Assembly (NCBI GenBank): GCA_001798605.1
Contig: MGST01000267.1
Coordinates: 1 to 32,639, forward strand
Length of the DNA: 32,639 bases
Direction: 5' to 3'
Source: Deltaproteobacteria bacterium RIFOXYA12_FULL_58_15
GTDB lineage: Bacteria; Myxococcota; XYA12-FULL-58-9
A program made the translations under genes and the position numbers. The notes below the pieces were generated by a model. That model searched no databases. It saw nothing but the letters and a program-made list of their open reading frames with translations, and was not told where the DNA came from. Positions 22,280 to 31,800 of this stretch are shown piece after piece; within the stretch, counting starts at the first letter, position 1; each line of letters opens with the position of its first letter.

Positions 22280-22612
22280 CTACAAAAACACGCGATAGTC
22301 CGCCTTGAACACCTTAGCGAGACGCTTCGCCATCGATTTACCAATCGAACGGCGACCGTTCTCCATGGCTGAGACGTCGCCTTGGGTGACGCCCAGCTTT
22401 TTCGCCAGCTGCACCTGCGTCAACTCATCTCGCGCGCGAAGGCCACGAAGCACCGTCCCCGCCTTGCCATGCTTGGCATGCTGCTCCGAGAACACTTCAT
22501 CAGCCGAAACAGAATCGCTCTCCTGCGTTGCGTATGGACGCAGCAGTTCCGCTACACCCTGGGCAGCCTTGCGGGGAACGACGAAGGTCTTCCCGCTGCG
22601 ACTATCCGCCAA
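22280..22612 (-). CDS. XRE-family regulator without an adjacent toxin
   Basis: This protein has about 110 residues. No ATG is available between the upstream in-frame stop and the domain, so TTG 22612 is the most likely start. The C-terminal 55 residues form an XRE helix-turn-helix (LTQVQLAKKLGVTQGDVSAM then E-N-G-R-R-S-I-G), while the N-terminal half has no known domain. HigA-type antitoxins look like this and normally follow their toxin, but the gene upstream encodes a lipoprotein. It is therefore a solitary regulator or an orphan antitoxin. It starts six bases after the lipoprotein stop. Confidence 0.7.
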   Translation of the reverse strand: MADSRSGKTFVVPRKAAQGVAELLRPYATQESDSVSADEVFSEQHAKHGKAGTVLRGLRARDELTQVQLAKKLGVTQGDVSAMENGRRSIGKSMAKRLAKVFKADYRVFL

Positions 22613-22618
22613 TGGAAA

Positions 22619-22972
22619 TCAGGAGCAACCGGCGCCTTCCCCACCCAACCAGTTCTTCACGGCAATCGCCTTGTGTGCATCCGCACAGGTACTCACCTCG
22701 GTTGTTCCGACCAACTCCACGGCTTTCGGGTTCACTGCCAGAAAGTCATTGATGGCAGTATAGTGATATTGATACTCGTAACCATCCCAGACACAAATCC
22801 CGTCTGCCTCACGCGAGAAGTCGTCCCCACCACCCACATGTATTGCTGTCGTTATATGAGGAGGTGGAGGACCGTCATATGGGAATTTGCATTCGTCACT
22901 TTCGTTGTCCCCACAAGAAACCACGAAAACCGCCACACAAAAAATGACCAACAAACGTTTTCTCGGAAACAT
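22619..22972 (-). CDS. small secreted lipoprotein, unknown
   Basis: ATG 22972 has GGGGG five bases upstream; ATG 22975 is equally possible. The product has 117 residues with a basic N-terminus, a hydrophobic leader and the lipobox V-V-S-C. The mature part has four more cysteines, suggesting two disulphides, and a Pro-rich stretch. I recognise no family. It lies upstream of the XRE gene on the same strand with a six-base gap, so the two may be co-transcribed, which is unusual for a lipoprotein and a DNA-binding protein. Confidence 0.65.
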   Translation of the reverse strand: MFPRKRLLVIFCVAVFVVSCGDNESDECKFPYDGPPPPHITTAIHVGGGDDFSREADGICVWDGYEYQYHYTAINDFLAVNPKAVELVGTTEVSTCADAHKAIAVKNWLGGEGAGCS

Positions 22973-23161
22973 CATTTCCCCCAGCGTCATCACATCCCTC
23001 GACCAACGCAGATCGCCGCAAGCACCTGACTCCCGCTAATCCCGCCCCTAAATCCAAAGCCACCGTCGCTGTTTTCCCAATTGCTACAGGGAGGGCTAAA
23101 GAGGCCTCTCTCCAAAGCAGAGCAAGAACAACTCGCGGCCAAAACGACGGAACTGAGACTA

Positions 23162-25276
23162 TCAATCGTCGGACGCTTGCTCTTGCTCGTCATCCTCGAG
23201 AGCTTGCTTGCGCGACAGCTTGACCTTGCCACGGTCCATGCCGATGCACTTGACCATCACTTCGTCACCCTCTTGCAACACGTCCTCGACGCGATTGACG
23301 CGGCGATTGGCGAGCTCTGAGATGTGAACCAGACCATCGGTGCCGGGGAAGATCTCGACGAATGCACCGAAGTCGGTGATCTTGCGCACGTTGCCGAGAT
23401 AGATCTTGCCGATCTCTGCCTCTTGGGTGAGGTCGTTGATCATTCTAATGGCGCGGCTTGATGCCTCACCGTCTGTGCTCGCCACAGACACTGTGCCGTC
23501 GTCCTCGACGTTCACCTGACAACCGGTGCGTGCGACGATGTCCTTGATGACTTTGCCGCCCGGTCCAATGACGTCGCGGATGCGGTCGACTTTGATCTTG
23601 AACTTGGTGATACGCGGCGCGAAGTGAGACATCTCCGCGCGGCTCTCAGTGAGTGACTCGCCCATACACTTGAGGATGTGCAACCGGCCGACACGGGCTT
23701 GCTCGAGCGCCGCTTCGAGAATTTCGCGGGAGACCCCACCAATCTTGATGTCCATCTGGATGGCGGAAATGCCGTCTTTGGTGCCGGCAACTTTGAAGTC
23801 CATGTCACCGAGATGGTCCTCATCTCCGAGAATGTCAGAGAGGATGGCGATTTCGTCGCCTTCCTTGATGAGGCCCATGGCGATGCCAGCGCACGGCGAT
23901 TTCATCGGCACACCGGCGTCCATCATTGCGAGAGATCCACCACACACCGTGGCCATCGACGACGAGCCGTTGGACTCGAGAATGTCGCTCATGACCCGGA
24001 TCGTGTAGGGAAAATCGTCACCAATCTGGAGACAGGCCTTGAGGGCACGACGAGCCAGGGTCCCGTGACCCACCTCGCGACGGCCGGGGCCACGCAGGGG
24101 TTTCACCTCGCCAACGCTGTAGGGAGGGAAGTTATAGTGCAGCAGGAAGTTGCGATAGTGATCGCCGAAGAGGTCCTCAATCTTCTGCTCGTCTTGACGA
24201 GTGCCGAGGGTAACATTTACCAGACCCTGGGTTTCGCCGCGACAGAACAGTGCCGAACCGTGGGTGCGGGGCAAAACACCCACTTCGGTGGTTATCGGGC
24301 GAATGTCGGTGAGACCGCGACCATCGATGCGCTTCTTTTCTTTGATGATCTTGGTGCGGACCAGATCATACTTGAGATCGCTCATAATCGCTTTGATCTC
24401 GCCAGTGCGCTCTGCGAGGGTTGCGTCTTCGGCAACGAGGGCCGCAATGACATCTCTCTTCGCATCGTCGAGAGCATCGTACCGCGGCAGCTTCTCACGG
24501 ATGAGAAGGGCATCCACAAACTTGGAGGTGGCGACCGCGCGAACTCGCGTTTCGAGCTCAAGGTCGCGCTTGGGCGGCTCGAACCCACGCTTGGCCTTGC
24601 CAGCTTCTTTGACCATCTCGAGCTGAACGTCGATGACCGGCTGGGCCGCTTCGTGGGCAAACAACAGCGCGTCGATCATGACTTGTTCCGAAACGAACTG
24701 GCCGCCACCTTCGACCATGACGATGGCATCGCGACTGCACGAGACGAAAACATTGAGGTCTGATTTGCCTTCTTCTTCGTGGGTGGGATTGGCAATGAAC
24801 TTCCCGTCCACACGAACCACACGAATGCCCGCTATCGGTCCGGCAAAGGGCATGTCGGAAAGCATCAATGCAAGCGAAGCACCGGTCATCGCCAAAGCGT
24901 CAGCCGGATGTTTGTCGTCGTACGAGAACACGGTGGCAATAAGCTGCGACTCGAATGTCCACCCTTCCGCAAACAGTGGTCGAATGGATCGGTCGATGAG
25001 ACGGGAGGTCAGTGTCTCGTCGTCGCGTGGGCGCGTCTCGCGCTTGAAGTAGCCGCCAGGAATGCGGCCAGCAGCCGACATCTTCTCTTGGTAGTCGACG
25101 GTGAGCGGCAAAAAATCTAGGCCTGGACGAATGTCCTTGGAAGCTTGCGCGGTGACCAGGACCATGGTGTCACCGGCGGTGACAACGACCCCGCCCGACG
25201 CTTGCTTGGCGATTTTACCTGTTTGAAATGTGATTGTTGAACTTCCGACTACGACGGATTTTTCCACTGGGGTCAT
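23162..25276 (-). CDS. pnp: polyribonucleotide nucleotidyltransferase (PNPase)
   Basis: This 704-residue protein is the full family length. Two RNase PH domains (about 10-140 and 320-460) flank a helical domain, and conserved [10 protein letters not shown] carries the catalytic acidic residues in the second. A KH domain follows (about 550-610, with V-I-G-P-G-G-K-V-I), then an S1 domain (about 618-690). PNPase degrades RNA 3' to 5' using phosphate, as a trimer and often with RNase E. It lies downstream of rpsO, the usual bacterial order, with 111 bases between. The Asp/Glu-rich C-terminal end is typical. Confidence 0.98.
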   Translation of the reverse strand: MTPVEKSVVVGSSTITFQTGKIAKQASGGVVVTAGDTMVLVTAQASKDIRPGLDFLPLTVDYQEKMSAAGRIPGGYFKRETRPRDDETLTSRLIDRSIRPLFAEGWTFESQLIATVFSYDDKHPADALAMTGASLALMLSDMPFAGPIAGIRVVRVDGKFIANPTHEEEGKSDLNVFVSCSRDAIVMVEGGGQFVSEQVMIDALLFAHEAAQPVIDVQLEMVKEAGKAKRGFEPPKRDLELETRVRAVATSKFVDALLIREKLPRYDALDDAKRDVIAALVAEDATLAERTGEIKAIMSDLKYDLVRTKIIKEKKRIDGRGLTDIRPITTEVGVLPRTHGSALFCRGETQGLVNVTLGTRQDEQKIEDLFGDHYRNFLLHYNFPPYSVGEVKPLRGPGRREVGHGTLARRALKACLQIGDDFPYTIRVMSDILESNGSSSMATVCGGSLAMMDAGVPMKSPCAGIAMGLIKEGDEIAILSDILGDEDHLGDMDFKVAGTKDGISAIQMDIKIGGVSREILEAALEQARVGRLHILKCMGESLTESRAEMSHFAPRITKFKIKVDRIRDVIGPGGKVIKDIVARTGCQVNVEDDGTVSVASTDGEASSRAIRMINDLTQEAEIGKIYLGNVRKITDFGAFVEIFPGTDGLVHISELANRRVNRVEDVLQEGDEVMVKCIGMDRGKVKLSRKQALEDDEQEQASDD

Positions 25277-25387
25277 GTTTGGACCATTCCGGGCGCGCTA
25301 CGAACAACCGGTACGCAGCCCTATTATTTGGGCGCAGTGCGCCTGATGAAGTTGATCGCGAGCTCGAGCTCGAACCCGCGGAGCCCG
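25277..25387 (-). other. rpsO-pnp intercistronic region with hairpins
   Basis: It contains a 14-base palindrome CGAGCTCGAGCTCG at 25359-25372 and a GGCGC/GCGCC hairpin at 25331-25343. In many bacteria RNase III cuts a stem here and PNPase regulates its own mRNA through it. That role is inferred, as there is no T-tract to suggest termination. Confidence 0.4.
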
Positions 25388-25657
25388 CTACTTGCGCAGG
25401 CCGAGTGCTTTGATCAATTCCCTATAGCGTGAGATGTCCTTTCGCTTGAGATACTCAAGCTGGCTCTTGCGTTGACTAACCAACATCAAAAGCCCCCGCC
25501 GGCTGTGGTGATCTTTCTTGTGCGCCTTGAAGTGCTCGGTCAGGCCGTTGATCCTATTGGTCAACAAGGCCACTTGCACCTCTGGCGAGCCGGTATCGGT
25601 GGGGTGGGTACGAAACGCGTCAATGATTGTGGCTTTTTCTTGGGTAGCCAACGCCAT
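25388..25657 (-). CDS. rpsO: 30S ribosomal protein S15
   Basis: ATG 25657 gives the standard 89 residues (M-A-L-A-T-Q-E-K); the longer frame to 25762 runs through the promoter. The family signature runs [16 protein letters not shown][10 protein letters not shown], then [11 protein letters not shown]15 binds 16S rRNA at the central domain and in many bacteria represses its own mRNA. It is followed by pnp. Confidence 0.98.
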   Translation of the reverse strand: MALATQEKATIIDAFRTHPTDTGSPEVQVALLTNRINGLTEHFKAHKKDHHSRRGLLMLVSQRKSQLEYLKRKDISRYRELIKALGLRK

Positions 25658-25721
25658 GGTACACCTCATTTGTAATCGCGAGCATCCCCGGCGTGGTGGA
25701 GATGCCGCTTGAATGGGCGGC

Positions 25722-25750
25722 TGTTTATTGTATCCCCCCCAATCTGTCAA
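25722..25750 (-). promoter_or_regulatory. rpsO promoter
   Basis: On the minus strand a perfect TTGACA (25745-25750) is followed after 17 bases by TAAACA (25722-25727). Transcription would start near 25715 and give a leader of about 58 bases, long enough for S15 autoregulation. The spacer has a run of seven G. Confidence 0.5.
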
Positions 25751-25785
25751 GGAGACTCCCACCCATCAGGAGACTCCCACCCATC
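25750..25785. repeat. exact 18-base tandem duplication
   Basis: AGGAGACTCCCACCCATC occurs twice head to tail, between the end of the module B lipoprotein and the -35 box of rpsO. Each copy contains the small palindrome GGAG-A-CTCC. Confidence 0.95.
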
Positions 25786-25788
25786 ATG

Positions 25789-28188
25789 TCATTCCCAAAT
25801 GTACGTGTAGACAGCCCCAGAAGATTCAGCGGTGACATCATCATATTGATCGCCATTTATGCCCTTGGATCTGCTGTCTTCATACCTTGCTTGAATTGAG
25901 AATGTATTGCCATCTGCCGAAATGGCGACGGCAGAACCAAAGCCATCATAGGCATCCGGGTTCGTGGCTTTGACGTAGGCTTTTTGTGCCCAAGTGCTCG
26001 AGTCTCTTGTGAACACGTATGCCGCACCAGAATGAAAAGCTGAGTTGTCCGTTTGATCGCCGTTGATACCCGTTGCCGCACTACCTTCTGCCGTTGCACC
26101 AGCCACCAGGATGTTGCCATCCGCTGACATCGCCAATGCAAAACCAAAATCGTCACTCGCCTCGGTGTTGGAAGCCTTCACATAGGCCTGCTGAATCCAT
26201 GTGCTCCCACTTCTGGAAAACACATAGGCCGCGCCAGACGCTTGGGCAAAATTTTCGGTTTGGTCGCCGTTGATACCTTTGGCTCGACTGTCTTCGTTTC
26301 TTGCACCAACGGCCAAAGTGTTCCCGTCCTGTGATAGGGTGACAGCCCCGCCGAACTCATCGTAAATCTCCGCATTGGACGCCTTTGCATAGACCTGCTG
26401 AGTCCAAACGCTCCCACTTCGGGCAAACACGTACACGGCGCCAGCGTCTGTCGCTTCGTTGTTGCTCCCAATGCCATTTAGCCCCGTAGCTTCGCTGTCT
26501 TCCCCTCGTGCCCCAACCGCCATCGTATTGCCATCCCCTGACAGAGCTAAAGAGCACGAGAACATGTCGCTGGCACCCGTATTGGAGGCTTTCACGTAGG
26601 CCTGTTGTGTCCAAGTGCCACCGTTTCTGGTGAACACATATGCCGCGCCAGATAGTTGAGCCGAATTATCCATGGGGTCAGCATTCACACCCGTATCACT
26701 GCTCCATTCCCCATAGGCTCCAACTGCCATGGTGTCACCATCCTCCGACAACGCCACAGTTGCCCCGAAAAGATCGCTGGCACCGGCATTGGACGCCTTC
26801 ACATAGGCCTGCTGAGTCCACGCGGTCCCATTTCGAGTAAACACGTACACGGCCCCAGCATTCTCAACTGAATTGTCCGTTGGGTCTGCATTCACGCCGG
26901 TGTCACCACTCGATTCGCCCGGCGCGCCAACAACAAGCGTGTCACCATCGGCAGACAGTGCAACGGCGATTCCAAAGAGGTCACCTTCACCTGTGTTTGC
27001 GGCCTTGATGTAGGCTTGCTGACTCCACACACCGAATGACTTTGTGAGCACGTACACTGCGCCAGCAGACAGCAGCGAATTGTCGTCTTGATTGCCTGTG
27101 GTCCCTGTACCGCCGCCGTCCTCAGCGTACGCTCCAACTGCCATGGTGTTGCCATCGGCAGATAGAGCTATGGAGTTCCCAAAATAGTCATAGGTTTCTG
27201 TGTTGGATGCCTTGATGTAGCTGTCGAATTTCCATTCTTCTGCAGTTTGGGGAGATGTTGAGCCCTGCTCCACCTCACTCGCCGGGCTGTCCGCGTATCC
27301 CGAACCTGTCGCAATCACGCGGTACCAGTAGGTAACCCCTGCGGCCAATGAAGAATGAACGGACAACGTGTTGTCGAGGGCAACAAGCAAAGACCAAGGA
27401 CCGGTGGCGTTCGCGGAGTACTCCAACCTGTAGGTTTCAGAATTCGCCACAGGTGCCCATGTGATTTCGATCATGTCGGAATATATCCCGTCGCTGGCAT
27501 CGACCGCGCTTGGCTGCTCAAGCTGTGGCAAATCATCAGCGGTGGTTCTACCTTCGGCGGCAACACTCGGTTCGCTGGTCTGATATCCGGACGCCGAGGC
27601 TGTCACTTGATAGAAATACTGGGTGGACGGGGGCAACGGCGAATCCGTGTACGCATTTGTGGATGACGTATCCAGCTCAACAAACCCCCCTGTGTGGCTC
27701 GCGGACCTAAGCACCGCATAGCTCGTGGCTTGCGGTACAACGTCCCACTGCAACAAAATGTGATCTTCGAAAGACTGGGAGGCACTCACGTTGGCAGGCG
27801 CGGCCAACTGGTTTTCTGTATTCGTGGCCAAGCTAATTTCTCCCAAGGCATTGGCGCCTTTGTCTAGCTCAATCACCCGTGAATAAGCGGCATAACCTGC
27901 AGCTTGAATGCTGAGGGTTTGCTGTCCTGTGGTGACTTCGCCAAGAAAAAATACACCCGCATTGTCTGTGGATGTGGTCTTGTCGGCCACGCGCACGGAT
28001 GCGCCCGCAACAGGTTCGCGATCATTCGCATCCACAACCACGCCAGAGACGTCGGCAACGCCACGGGTGACAATCTTGCTGTCATCAAAACCCGACATGT
28101 CCACGCCCGAGCCGCAACCACCGTCAGCCATGCCCTGCAGACACGAAGCCACCAAGAGCATCACCACCACATTTCTCACGGTCATCAT
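25789..28188 (-). CDS. secreted FN3 / seven-blade FG-GAP propeller lipoprotein (module B)
   Basis: ATG 28188 has GAGAGG eight bases upstream; GTG 28194 is too close to it. The product has about 799 residues. The leader ends in the lipobox L-V-A-S-C. A carboxypeptidase-regulatory-like beta domain (about 46-123) is followed by two FN3 domains (about 130-216 and 223-313). Seven repeats of about 65 residues complete the protein, each with D-x-F-G-x-x-x-A-L-S-x-D-G-N-T-x-A-V-G-A and A-Y-V-F-T-R. Seven blades make one closed integrin-like propeller. It follows the module B caspase by 118 bases on the same strand, as the propeller protein does in module A. A surface binding role is inferred. Confidence 0.85.
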   Translation of the reverse strand: MMTVRNVVVMLLVASCLQGMADGGCGSGVDMSGFDDSKIVTRGVADVSGVVVDANDREPVAGASVRVADKTTSTDNAGVFFLGEVTTGQQTLSIQAAGYAAYSRVIELDKGANALGEISLATNTENQLAAPANVSASQSFEDHILLQWDVVPQATSYAVLRSASHTGGFVELDTSSTNAYTDSPLPPSTQYFYQVTASASGYQTSEPSVAAEGRTTADDLPQLEQPSAVDASDGIYSDMIEITWAPVANSETYRLEYSANATGPWSLLVALDNTLSVHSSLAAGVTYWYRVIATGSGYADSPASEVEQGSTSPQTAEEWKFDSYIKASNTETYDYFGNSIALSADGNTMAVGAYAEDGGGTGTTGNQDDNSLLSAGAVYVLTKSFGVWSQQAYIKAANTGEGDLFGIAVALSADGDTLVVGAPGESSGDTGVNADPTDNSVENAGAVYVFTRNGTAWTQQAYVKASNAGASDLFGATVALSEDGDTMAVGAYGEWSSDTGVNADPMDNSAQLSGAAYVFTRNGGTWTQQAYVKASNTGASDMFSCSLALSGDGNTMAVGARGEDSEATGLNGIGSNNEATDAGAVYVFARSGSVWTQQVYAKASNAEIYDEFGGAVTLSQDGNTLAVGARNEDSRAKGINGDQTENFAQASGAAYVFSRSGSTWIQQAYVKASNTEASDDFGFALAMSADGNILVAGATAEGSAATGINGDQTDNSAFHSGAAYVFTRDSSTWAQKAYVKATNPDAYDGFGSAVAISADGNTFSIQARYEDSRSKGINGDQYDDVTAESSGAVYTYIWE

Positions 28189-28306
28189 TTTCACAGCCTC
28201 TCCTCATGGGTCATGGGTCGAGCACAACTGCGCTCAAATATGCTTTCTGACCACGAGTACGAATCACGGATCCTGATTTGTTGCTGGATGAAGGGAAATA
28301 CTGTTC

Positions 28307-30097
28307 TCAATCCCAAAAAATCATCACATATCCCACGGGAGCACCACGAATGGACTCCTTTGTGTTCATCGTCACCAGAAAACCGGATCCCGCGGCACCC
28401 ACCTCAAGTGCGAAACCCCGCGATGGGCACCAAATCATCCCCGTACGGAATTTTCCAACCAAAACGAGCGGGTCTACGCTTGATTCTTCGGCTGCCACGG
28501 TGAGCATCGCATACCCCACGTCTAACCCGAGAATCACGGCCAGGTTGTGCGAAATCTGAGTCCGCCAATTCGCTCCCGCCATGACGCTCAGCCTCGACAG
28601 GGTTGCGGTGGGATCCTCTACCCATGCTCGACCGAGCTCGACAACTCCTGTCCAAGACACCCCTGATCTCCAACGAACATCTGCTTGAGCCCGCAGGCCA
28701 TGCTCGATGTGATCGGACAAGAGTGGCGCCATGCCCAAGGTATAACCGACACCCACAGCCAGCAGGGAATCCTCTTGGCTGACTGCGACTGGATCAGTCT
28801 GGAAATCAACGGTCAGCATGTTGGGCCGATTGGCCATAAAACCTAGGTAATATGAGCGACCAAACGGAATGCCAAACAAGCTCTTCTCAAACTGGGCGTC
28901 CACGGCACCGCGCTCAGCCACCCTTTGGACCTTACTGCCCAAAGCCAATACCGAAACATCAGCGGCACCCGCTTCGACATTGGTTTCGCCATCTGAACTG
29001 CGTACGTAGAATCCCAAATGTTCGGGCAGCACCAGCGTGACAGTTTGTTCTCCAGATGCATGCGCCCCGACCCATACGTCCCCATTCTCAGACTCAACGC
29101 TGAGCTTGCCTCGTACAGCCGGCCCAATGGCCACTCGTCTACTCCCTCGGCCCCGCCGCAGGTCCAACAAGGGTGCGCGACGATGCCGTTTTGGGGCCCA
29201 GGCAAATACGGACAAGCGTTTGCTGGCCTGACCCAAGTTGGCATTGGCTGCGGTCAAAAAGGCCGCCACCTCACTGTACTCCAATTGTCCATCGCCATTG
29301 ATGTCAGCAGCCCCACTCAGGGCCGAACGCATTTGGAAAGAGAACAAACCTGCCTGTATCTTGGACCACTCGTGTGTCACACGATCTTGGCTGGTAGCTG
29401 CCAACACACCCACGTCTGGAAAATCCTCTAGTTCCTGACCAGCCAAGAATTGGTCCAGCAACACGGCCCCGGGGTCGTCTGGGGCGTCAGGACCTGTGGC
29501 ACCGCGGCCGGCGACCAGTGAATAGGCGTTGCACGCATCCACGATCACATGAGTGTATGTCGCTGGGGATGACGAAATCACTTCGTGGAATAGGTCGCCC
29601 CGCGCAAACCGTCCGTCCTCGAGGTGGACGAAGCCTTGTCCTTCCCGATCCACGCTGCCGTGCCCCACAAAGACGAACATCAGTTCTGTCTTCTTGATAC
29701 CGGCGGCCTGCCAGGCCATGATTATTTTGAATGTAGAGGTCAAGACATCGTTCATTTCTGCCCGCGTGGGTCTGCGGGTTCGTTCCGCATAGCCCGGGAA
29801 ACGACGTTGGGTGTCGTCGTCCAACAACGTGAGCAATGTCAGCTGATCGGCAAACGGCGCCAACATCTCGGCATAGAGGACAGCGTCGTCGTCAGCATAA
29901 TGAAGATCTTCCACACCAGGGTCGATGCTGTGATTGTTTCCAACAATCACCACAGCACGTTTTTGTGAAGAATCTTGTTTCGAACTTCCGGCGTTGACAG
30001 TGCCGCCGCAGACAAAGCCAAGAACCAAGGTCAGGACAACAAGCAAGCTGTCTGAAACCATCCAATGCCGGCCCGAAACTATCCAACGTCGGGTCAT
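28307..30097 (-). CDS. exported caspase-like peptidase (C14) with EF-hand and barrel-like C-terminus (module B)
   Basis: This is a 596-residue protein. ATG 30097 overlaps the anti-sigma stop in an ATGA. A signal peptide or anchor covers about 14-36 (V-N-A). The caspase domain (about 45-260) has catalytic H146 in FVFVGHGSVD and C189 in IVDACNAYS. The EF-hand loop DINGDGQLEYSE follows at about 267-279. Beta-rich, Gly- and aromatic-rich segments to the end, with final I-F-W-D, suggest an outer-membrane barrel. It has the same architecture as the module A protease but is divergent in sequence and 85 residues longer. It is probably active, since both catalytic residues are intact. Confidence 0.85.
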   Translation of the reverse strand: MTRRWIVSGRHWMVSDSLLVVLTLVLGFVCGGTVNAGSSKQDSSQKRAVVIVGNNHSIDPGVEDLHYADDDAVLYAEMLAPFADQLTLLTLLDDDTQRRFPGYAERTRRPTRAEMNDVLTSTFKIIMAWQAAGIKKTELMFVFVGHGSVDREGQGFVHLEDGRFARGDLFHEVISSSPATYTHVIVDACNAYSLVAGRGATGPDAPDDPGAVLLDQFLAGQELEDFPDVGVLAATSQDRVTHEWSKIQAGLFSFQMRSALSGAADINGDGQLEYSEVAAFLTAANANLGQASKRLSVFAWAPKRHRRAPLLDLRRGRGSRRVAIGPAVRGKLSVESENGDVWVGAHASGEQTVTLVLPEHLGFYVRSSDGETNVEAGAADVSVLALGSKVQRVAERGAVDAQFEKSLFGIPFGRSYYLGFMANRPNMLTVDFQTDPVAVSQEDSLLAVGVGYTLGMAPLLSDHIEHGLRAQADVRWRSGVSWTGVVELGRAWVEDPTATLSRLSVMAGANWRTQISHNLAVILGLDVGYAMLTVAAEESSVDPLVLVGKFRTGMIWCPSRGFALEVGAAGSGFLVTMNTKESIRGAPVGYVMIFWD

Positions 30098-30972
30098 CGT
30101 GGCTTCCCTCTATTTGTGGCTGCGTCGAGATTTATTCGTCGAGCTTCAGCTTGAATGCCTTTGTCAGGCCCACATGGATTGTCCGCCAACACCTGATCAG
30201 CGCACGAGACCGCATCTGCCATTGCCATCGGCTCAGGGCTCAGAACGTAAACTAAGACAACATGGTCTCGTCCAGCCAGACTGTCTGGGTCGATTCGCAA
30301 GGGCAAAGACTTGAGCTGTGTGGCGCGGTCCACGTGCACCGGCGGAGCCTCTCCTGACCAAGGCAATACGCCGTGCCACGAGCCGTCTTCTTGGGTCACC
30401 AAGATCCACAAATAGCCTGGGGTTGGGCTCACATAGGCAAAACGCAAGATCCCGTCCTGTGGGCAACTGACTGTCTCGCTGGGCCCGGGTGTGTCCGAGA
30501 TCGATCGAATCAAGGCGTGGCCCAACGGATCTTTCTCCTCGCAAAACATTCGAATCGACAATCCGGAGGCTTCGGAACCTCGCATTCGCCACTCGGGTTC
30601 CTGGCGTTGTGTCACCACAATTGAGGCTACCACCAGCACCACGCCCACGCTTGCACCAGCCAAGGTCCACTTCTGGAACGGTTGAAAAAGCCACGACACG
30701 GCCCCAAAGATCTTCGCAGGTATCGTGGACGGAGCGACCTGGTCGAGAACCACCGGTAGAAACGTTTCCAGCTCCAGGTCGGAAGGCAAATGGCGGGTTT
30801 GGCTGCCACTTGCCAACCAGCGGTCCATGTTCATGACATTGTCGTAATGGCTACGGCATTGCTGACATTGCCTCACGTGGCACCACCACCAGAACCTGCC
30901 TGGCTTGAACCACGCTTGTTTGACAAAACTCCGCTCTGTCAAGCGCTGCGCCAGGCGACACACTACGCCCAT
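30094..30972 (-). CDS. transmembrane anti-sigma factor (module B)
   Basis: I chose ATG 30972 because GGGAGG lies eight bases upstream; ATG 31002 lies deeper in the sigma gene. The product has 292 residues. A cytoplasmic Cys/Trp-rich N-terminus carries the zinc motif H32-x3-C36-x2-C39. One membrane helix (about 102-120) is followed by about 170 periplasmic residues. The distal part (GYLWILVTQEDGSWHGVLPW, later V-L-V-Y-V-L-S-P-E-P) parallels the beta-rich domain of the module A anti-sigma. It overlaps the sigma gene by 10 bases and the caspase gene by 4. The role is inferred to be the same as in module A. Confidence 0.8.
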   Translation of the reverse strand: MGVVCRLAQRLTERSFVKQAWFKPGRFWWWCHVRQCQQCRSHYDNVMNMDRWLASGSQTRHLPSDLELETFLPVVLDQVAPSTIPAKIFGAVSWLFQPFQKWTLAGASVGVVLVVASIVVTQRQEPEWRMRGSEASGLSIRMFCEEKDPLGHALIRSISDTPGPSETVSCPQDGILRFAYVSPTPGYLWILVTQEDGSWHGVLPWSGEAPPVHVDRATQLKSLPLRIDPDSLAGRDHVVLVYVLSPEPMAMADAVSCADQVLADNPCGPDKGIQAEARRINLDAATNRGKPR

Positions 30973-31658
30973 GGGTAAAGCCTCCCAATCACCAGCACAC
31001 ACAGGATCAGCCCGACCTCCGACCTCGGATCAAATCCCCGCGACCGCATGTGTTGCAGCAAAGTCTGCCGCAGGCGCTCCTCTCTCTTTCTTACCTTCAT
31101 GTCCGTCAGGCCCATTTGGGTCGCAATGAGGTGCCGCGGCAAACCTTCTTCAAAACGCAGCTCGAATAGCCGGCACTGCTCGACGTCGAGGTGTTTCTTG
31201 AAATCAGCCAGAGTTTGCCGCAGCTCGAGGTTCATGGCTTGTTCTTCGGGCGTTTGTGGGTTCTCCATACCCGAGGCAGCAAGATCAATCTCGATATTCT
31301 CGATAGTCTCGATATTCAACCCAGAAAATCTCGCCGCGTGCCTGTCTTGTTGATGAAGACGGTCCACAGCCAAATTGGCGGCGATGACAAACAGGAAATT
31401 GCGAAACGGCCGGATACCGTCGTAGGCAAGTCTGGCATTGGGTGCAAATGCTCTCACGAAGGTTTCCTGCAACAAGTCATCCAGATCAGATGGCGACAAG
31501 AGGTTGGCCTGATTCAAACGAAGATTTCGTAGACGTGGTGCCGAGGCCAGCGCTTTGGCCAAACCAGGAGCGTAGACACGATACGTTTCGGCCAGGGTAG
31601 CCCGGTCACCATCTCGAAAGTGTTCGAGCCGGACCCGATCTCGTGACAGCCATGGCAT
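30963..31658 (-). CDS. ECF-family sigma factor with hydrophobic C-terminal tail (module B)
   Basis: ATG 31658 gives 231 residues; TTG 31697 is a longer alternative, and neither has a clear ribosome site. Region 2 (about 25-105) contains D-L-L-Q-E-T-F-V-R-A-F and the F-L-F-V-I-A-A-N-L-A-V-D-R-L helix. Region 4 (about 145-205) contains F-E-E-G-L-P-R-H-L-I-A-T-Q-M-G-L-T-D-M-K. The last 17 residues (V-G-L-I-L-C-V-L-V-I-G and then R-L-Y-P-W-A) are strongly hydrophobic, which is rare in an ECF factor and could tie it to the membrane. It is divergent from the lipoprotein at 31968. It starts the module B operon. Confidence 0.85.
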   Translation of the reverse strand: MPWLSRDRVRLEHFRDGDRATLAETYRVYAPGLAKALASAPRLRNLRLNQANLLSPSDLDDLLQETFVRAFAPNARLAYDGIRPFRNFLFVIAANLAVDRLHQQDRHAARFSGLNIETIENIEIDLAASGMENPQTPEEQAMNLELRQTLADFKKHLDVEQCRLFELRFEEGLPRHLIATQMGLTDMKVRKREERLRQTLLQHMRSRGFDPRSEVGLILCVLVIGRLYPWA

Positions 31659-31800
31659 GGATGCAGATGTTTTCACACAATGAATACCCGTAACCAACGG
31701 TTATTTGTTCTGCAAAGCACGGTTTTCGGTTTTCCCTCCCTGCGCGGACGAAAAATGTGTCCAACGGACTTGGTGTAGTTTCGTGTAGTTTAGGAAGACG

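Noticed and set aside
23678-24763. 361-codon open frame on the + strand
   Set aside because: It lies wholly antisense to pnp, which is certain. Its length follows from the codon bias of pnp.
25359-25380. GGTTCGAGC-like sequence resembling a tRNA T-loop
   Set aside because: No matching acceptor, D or anticodon arms are found. It belongs to the rpsO-pnp gap hairpins.
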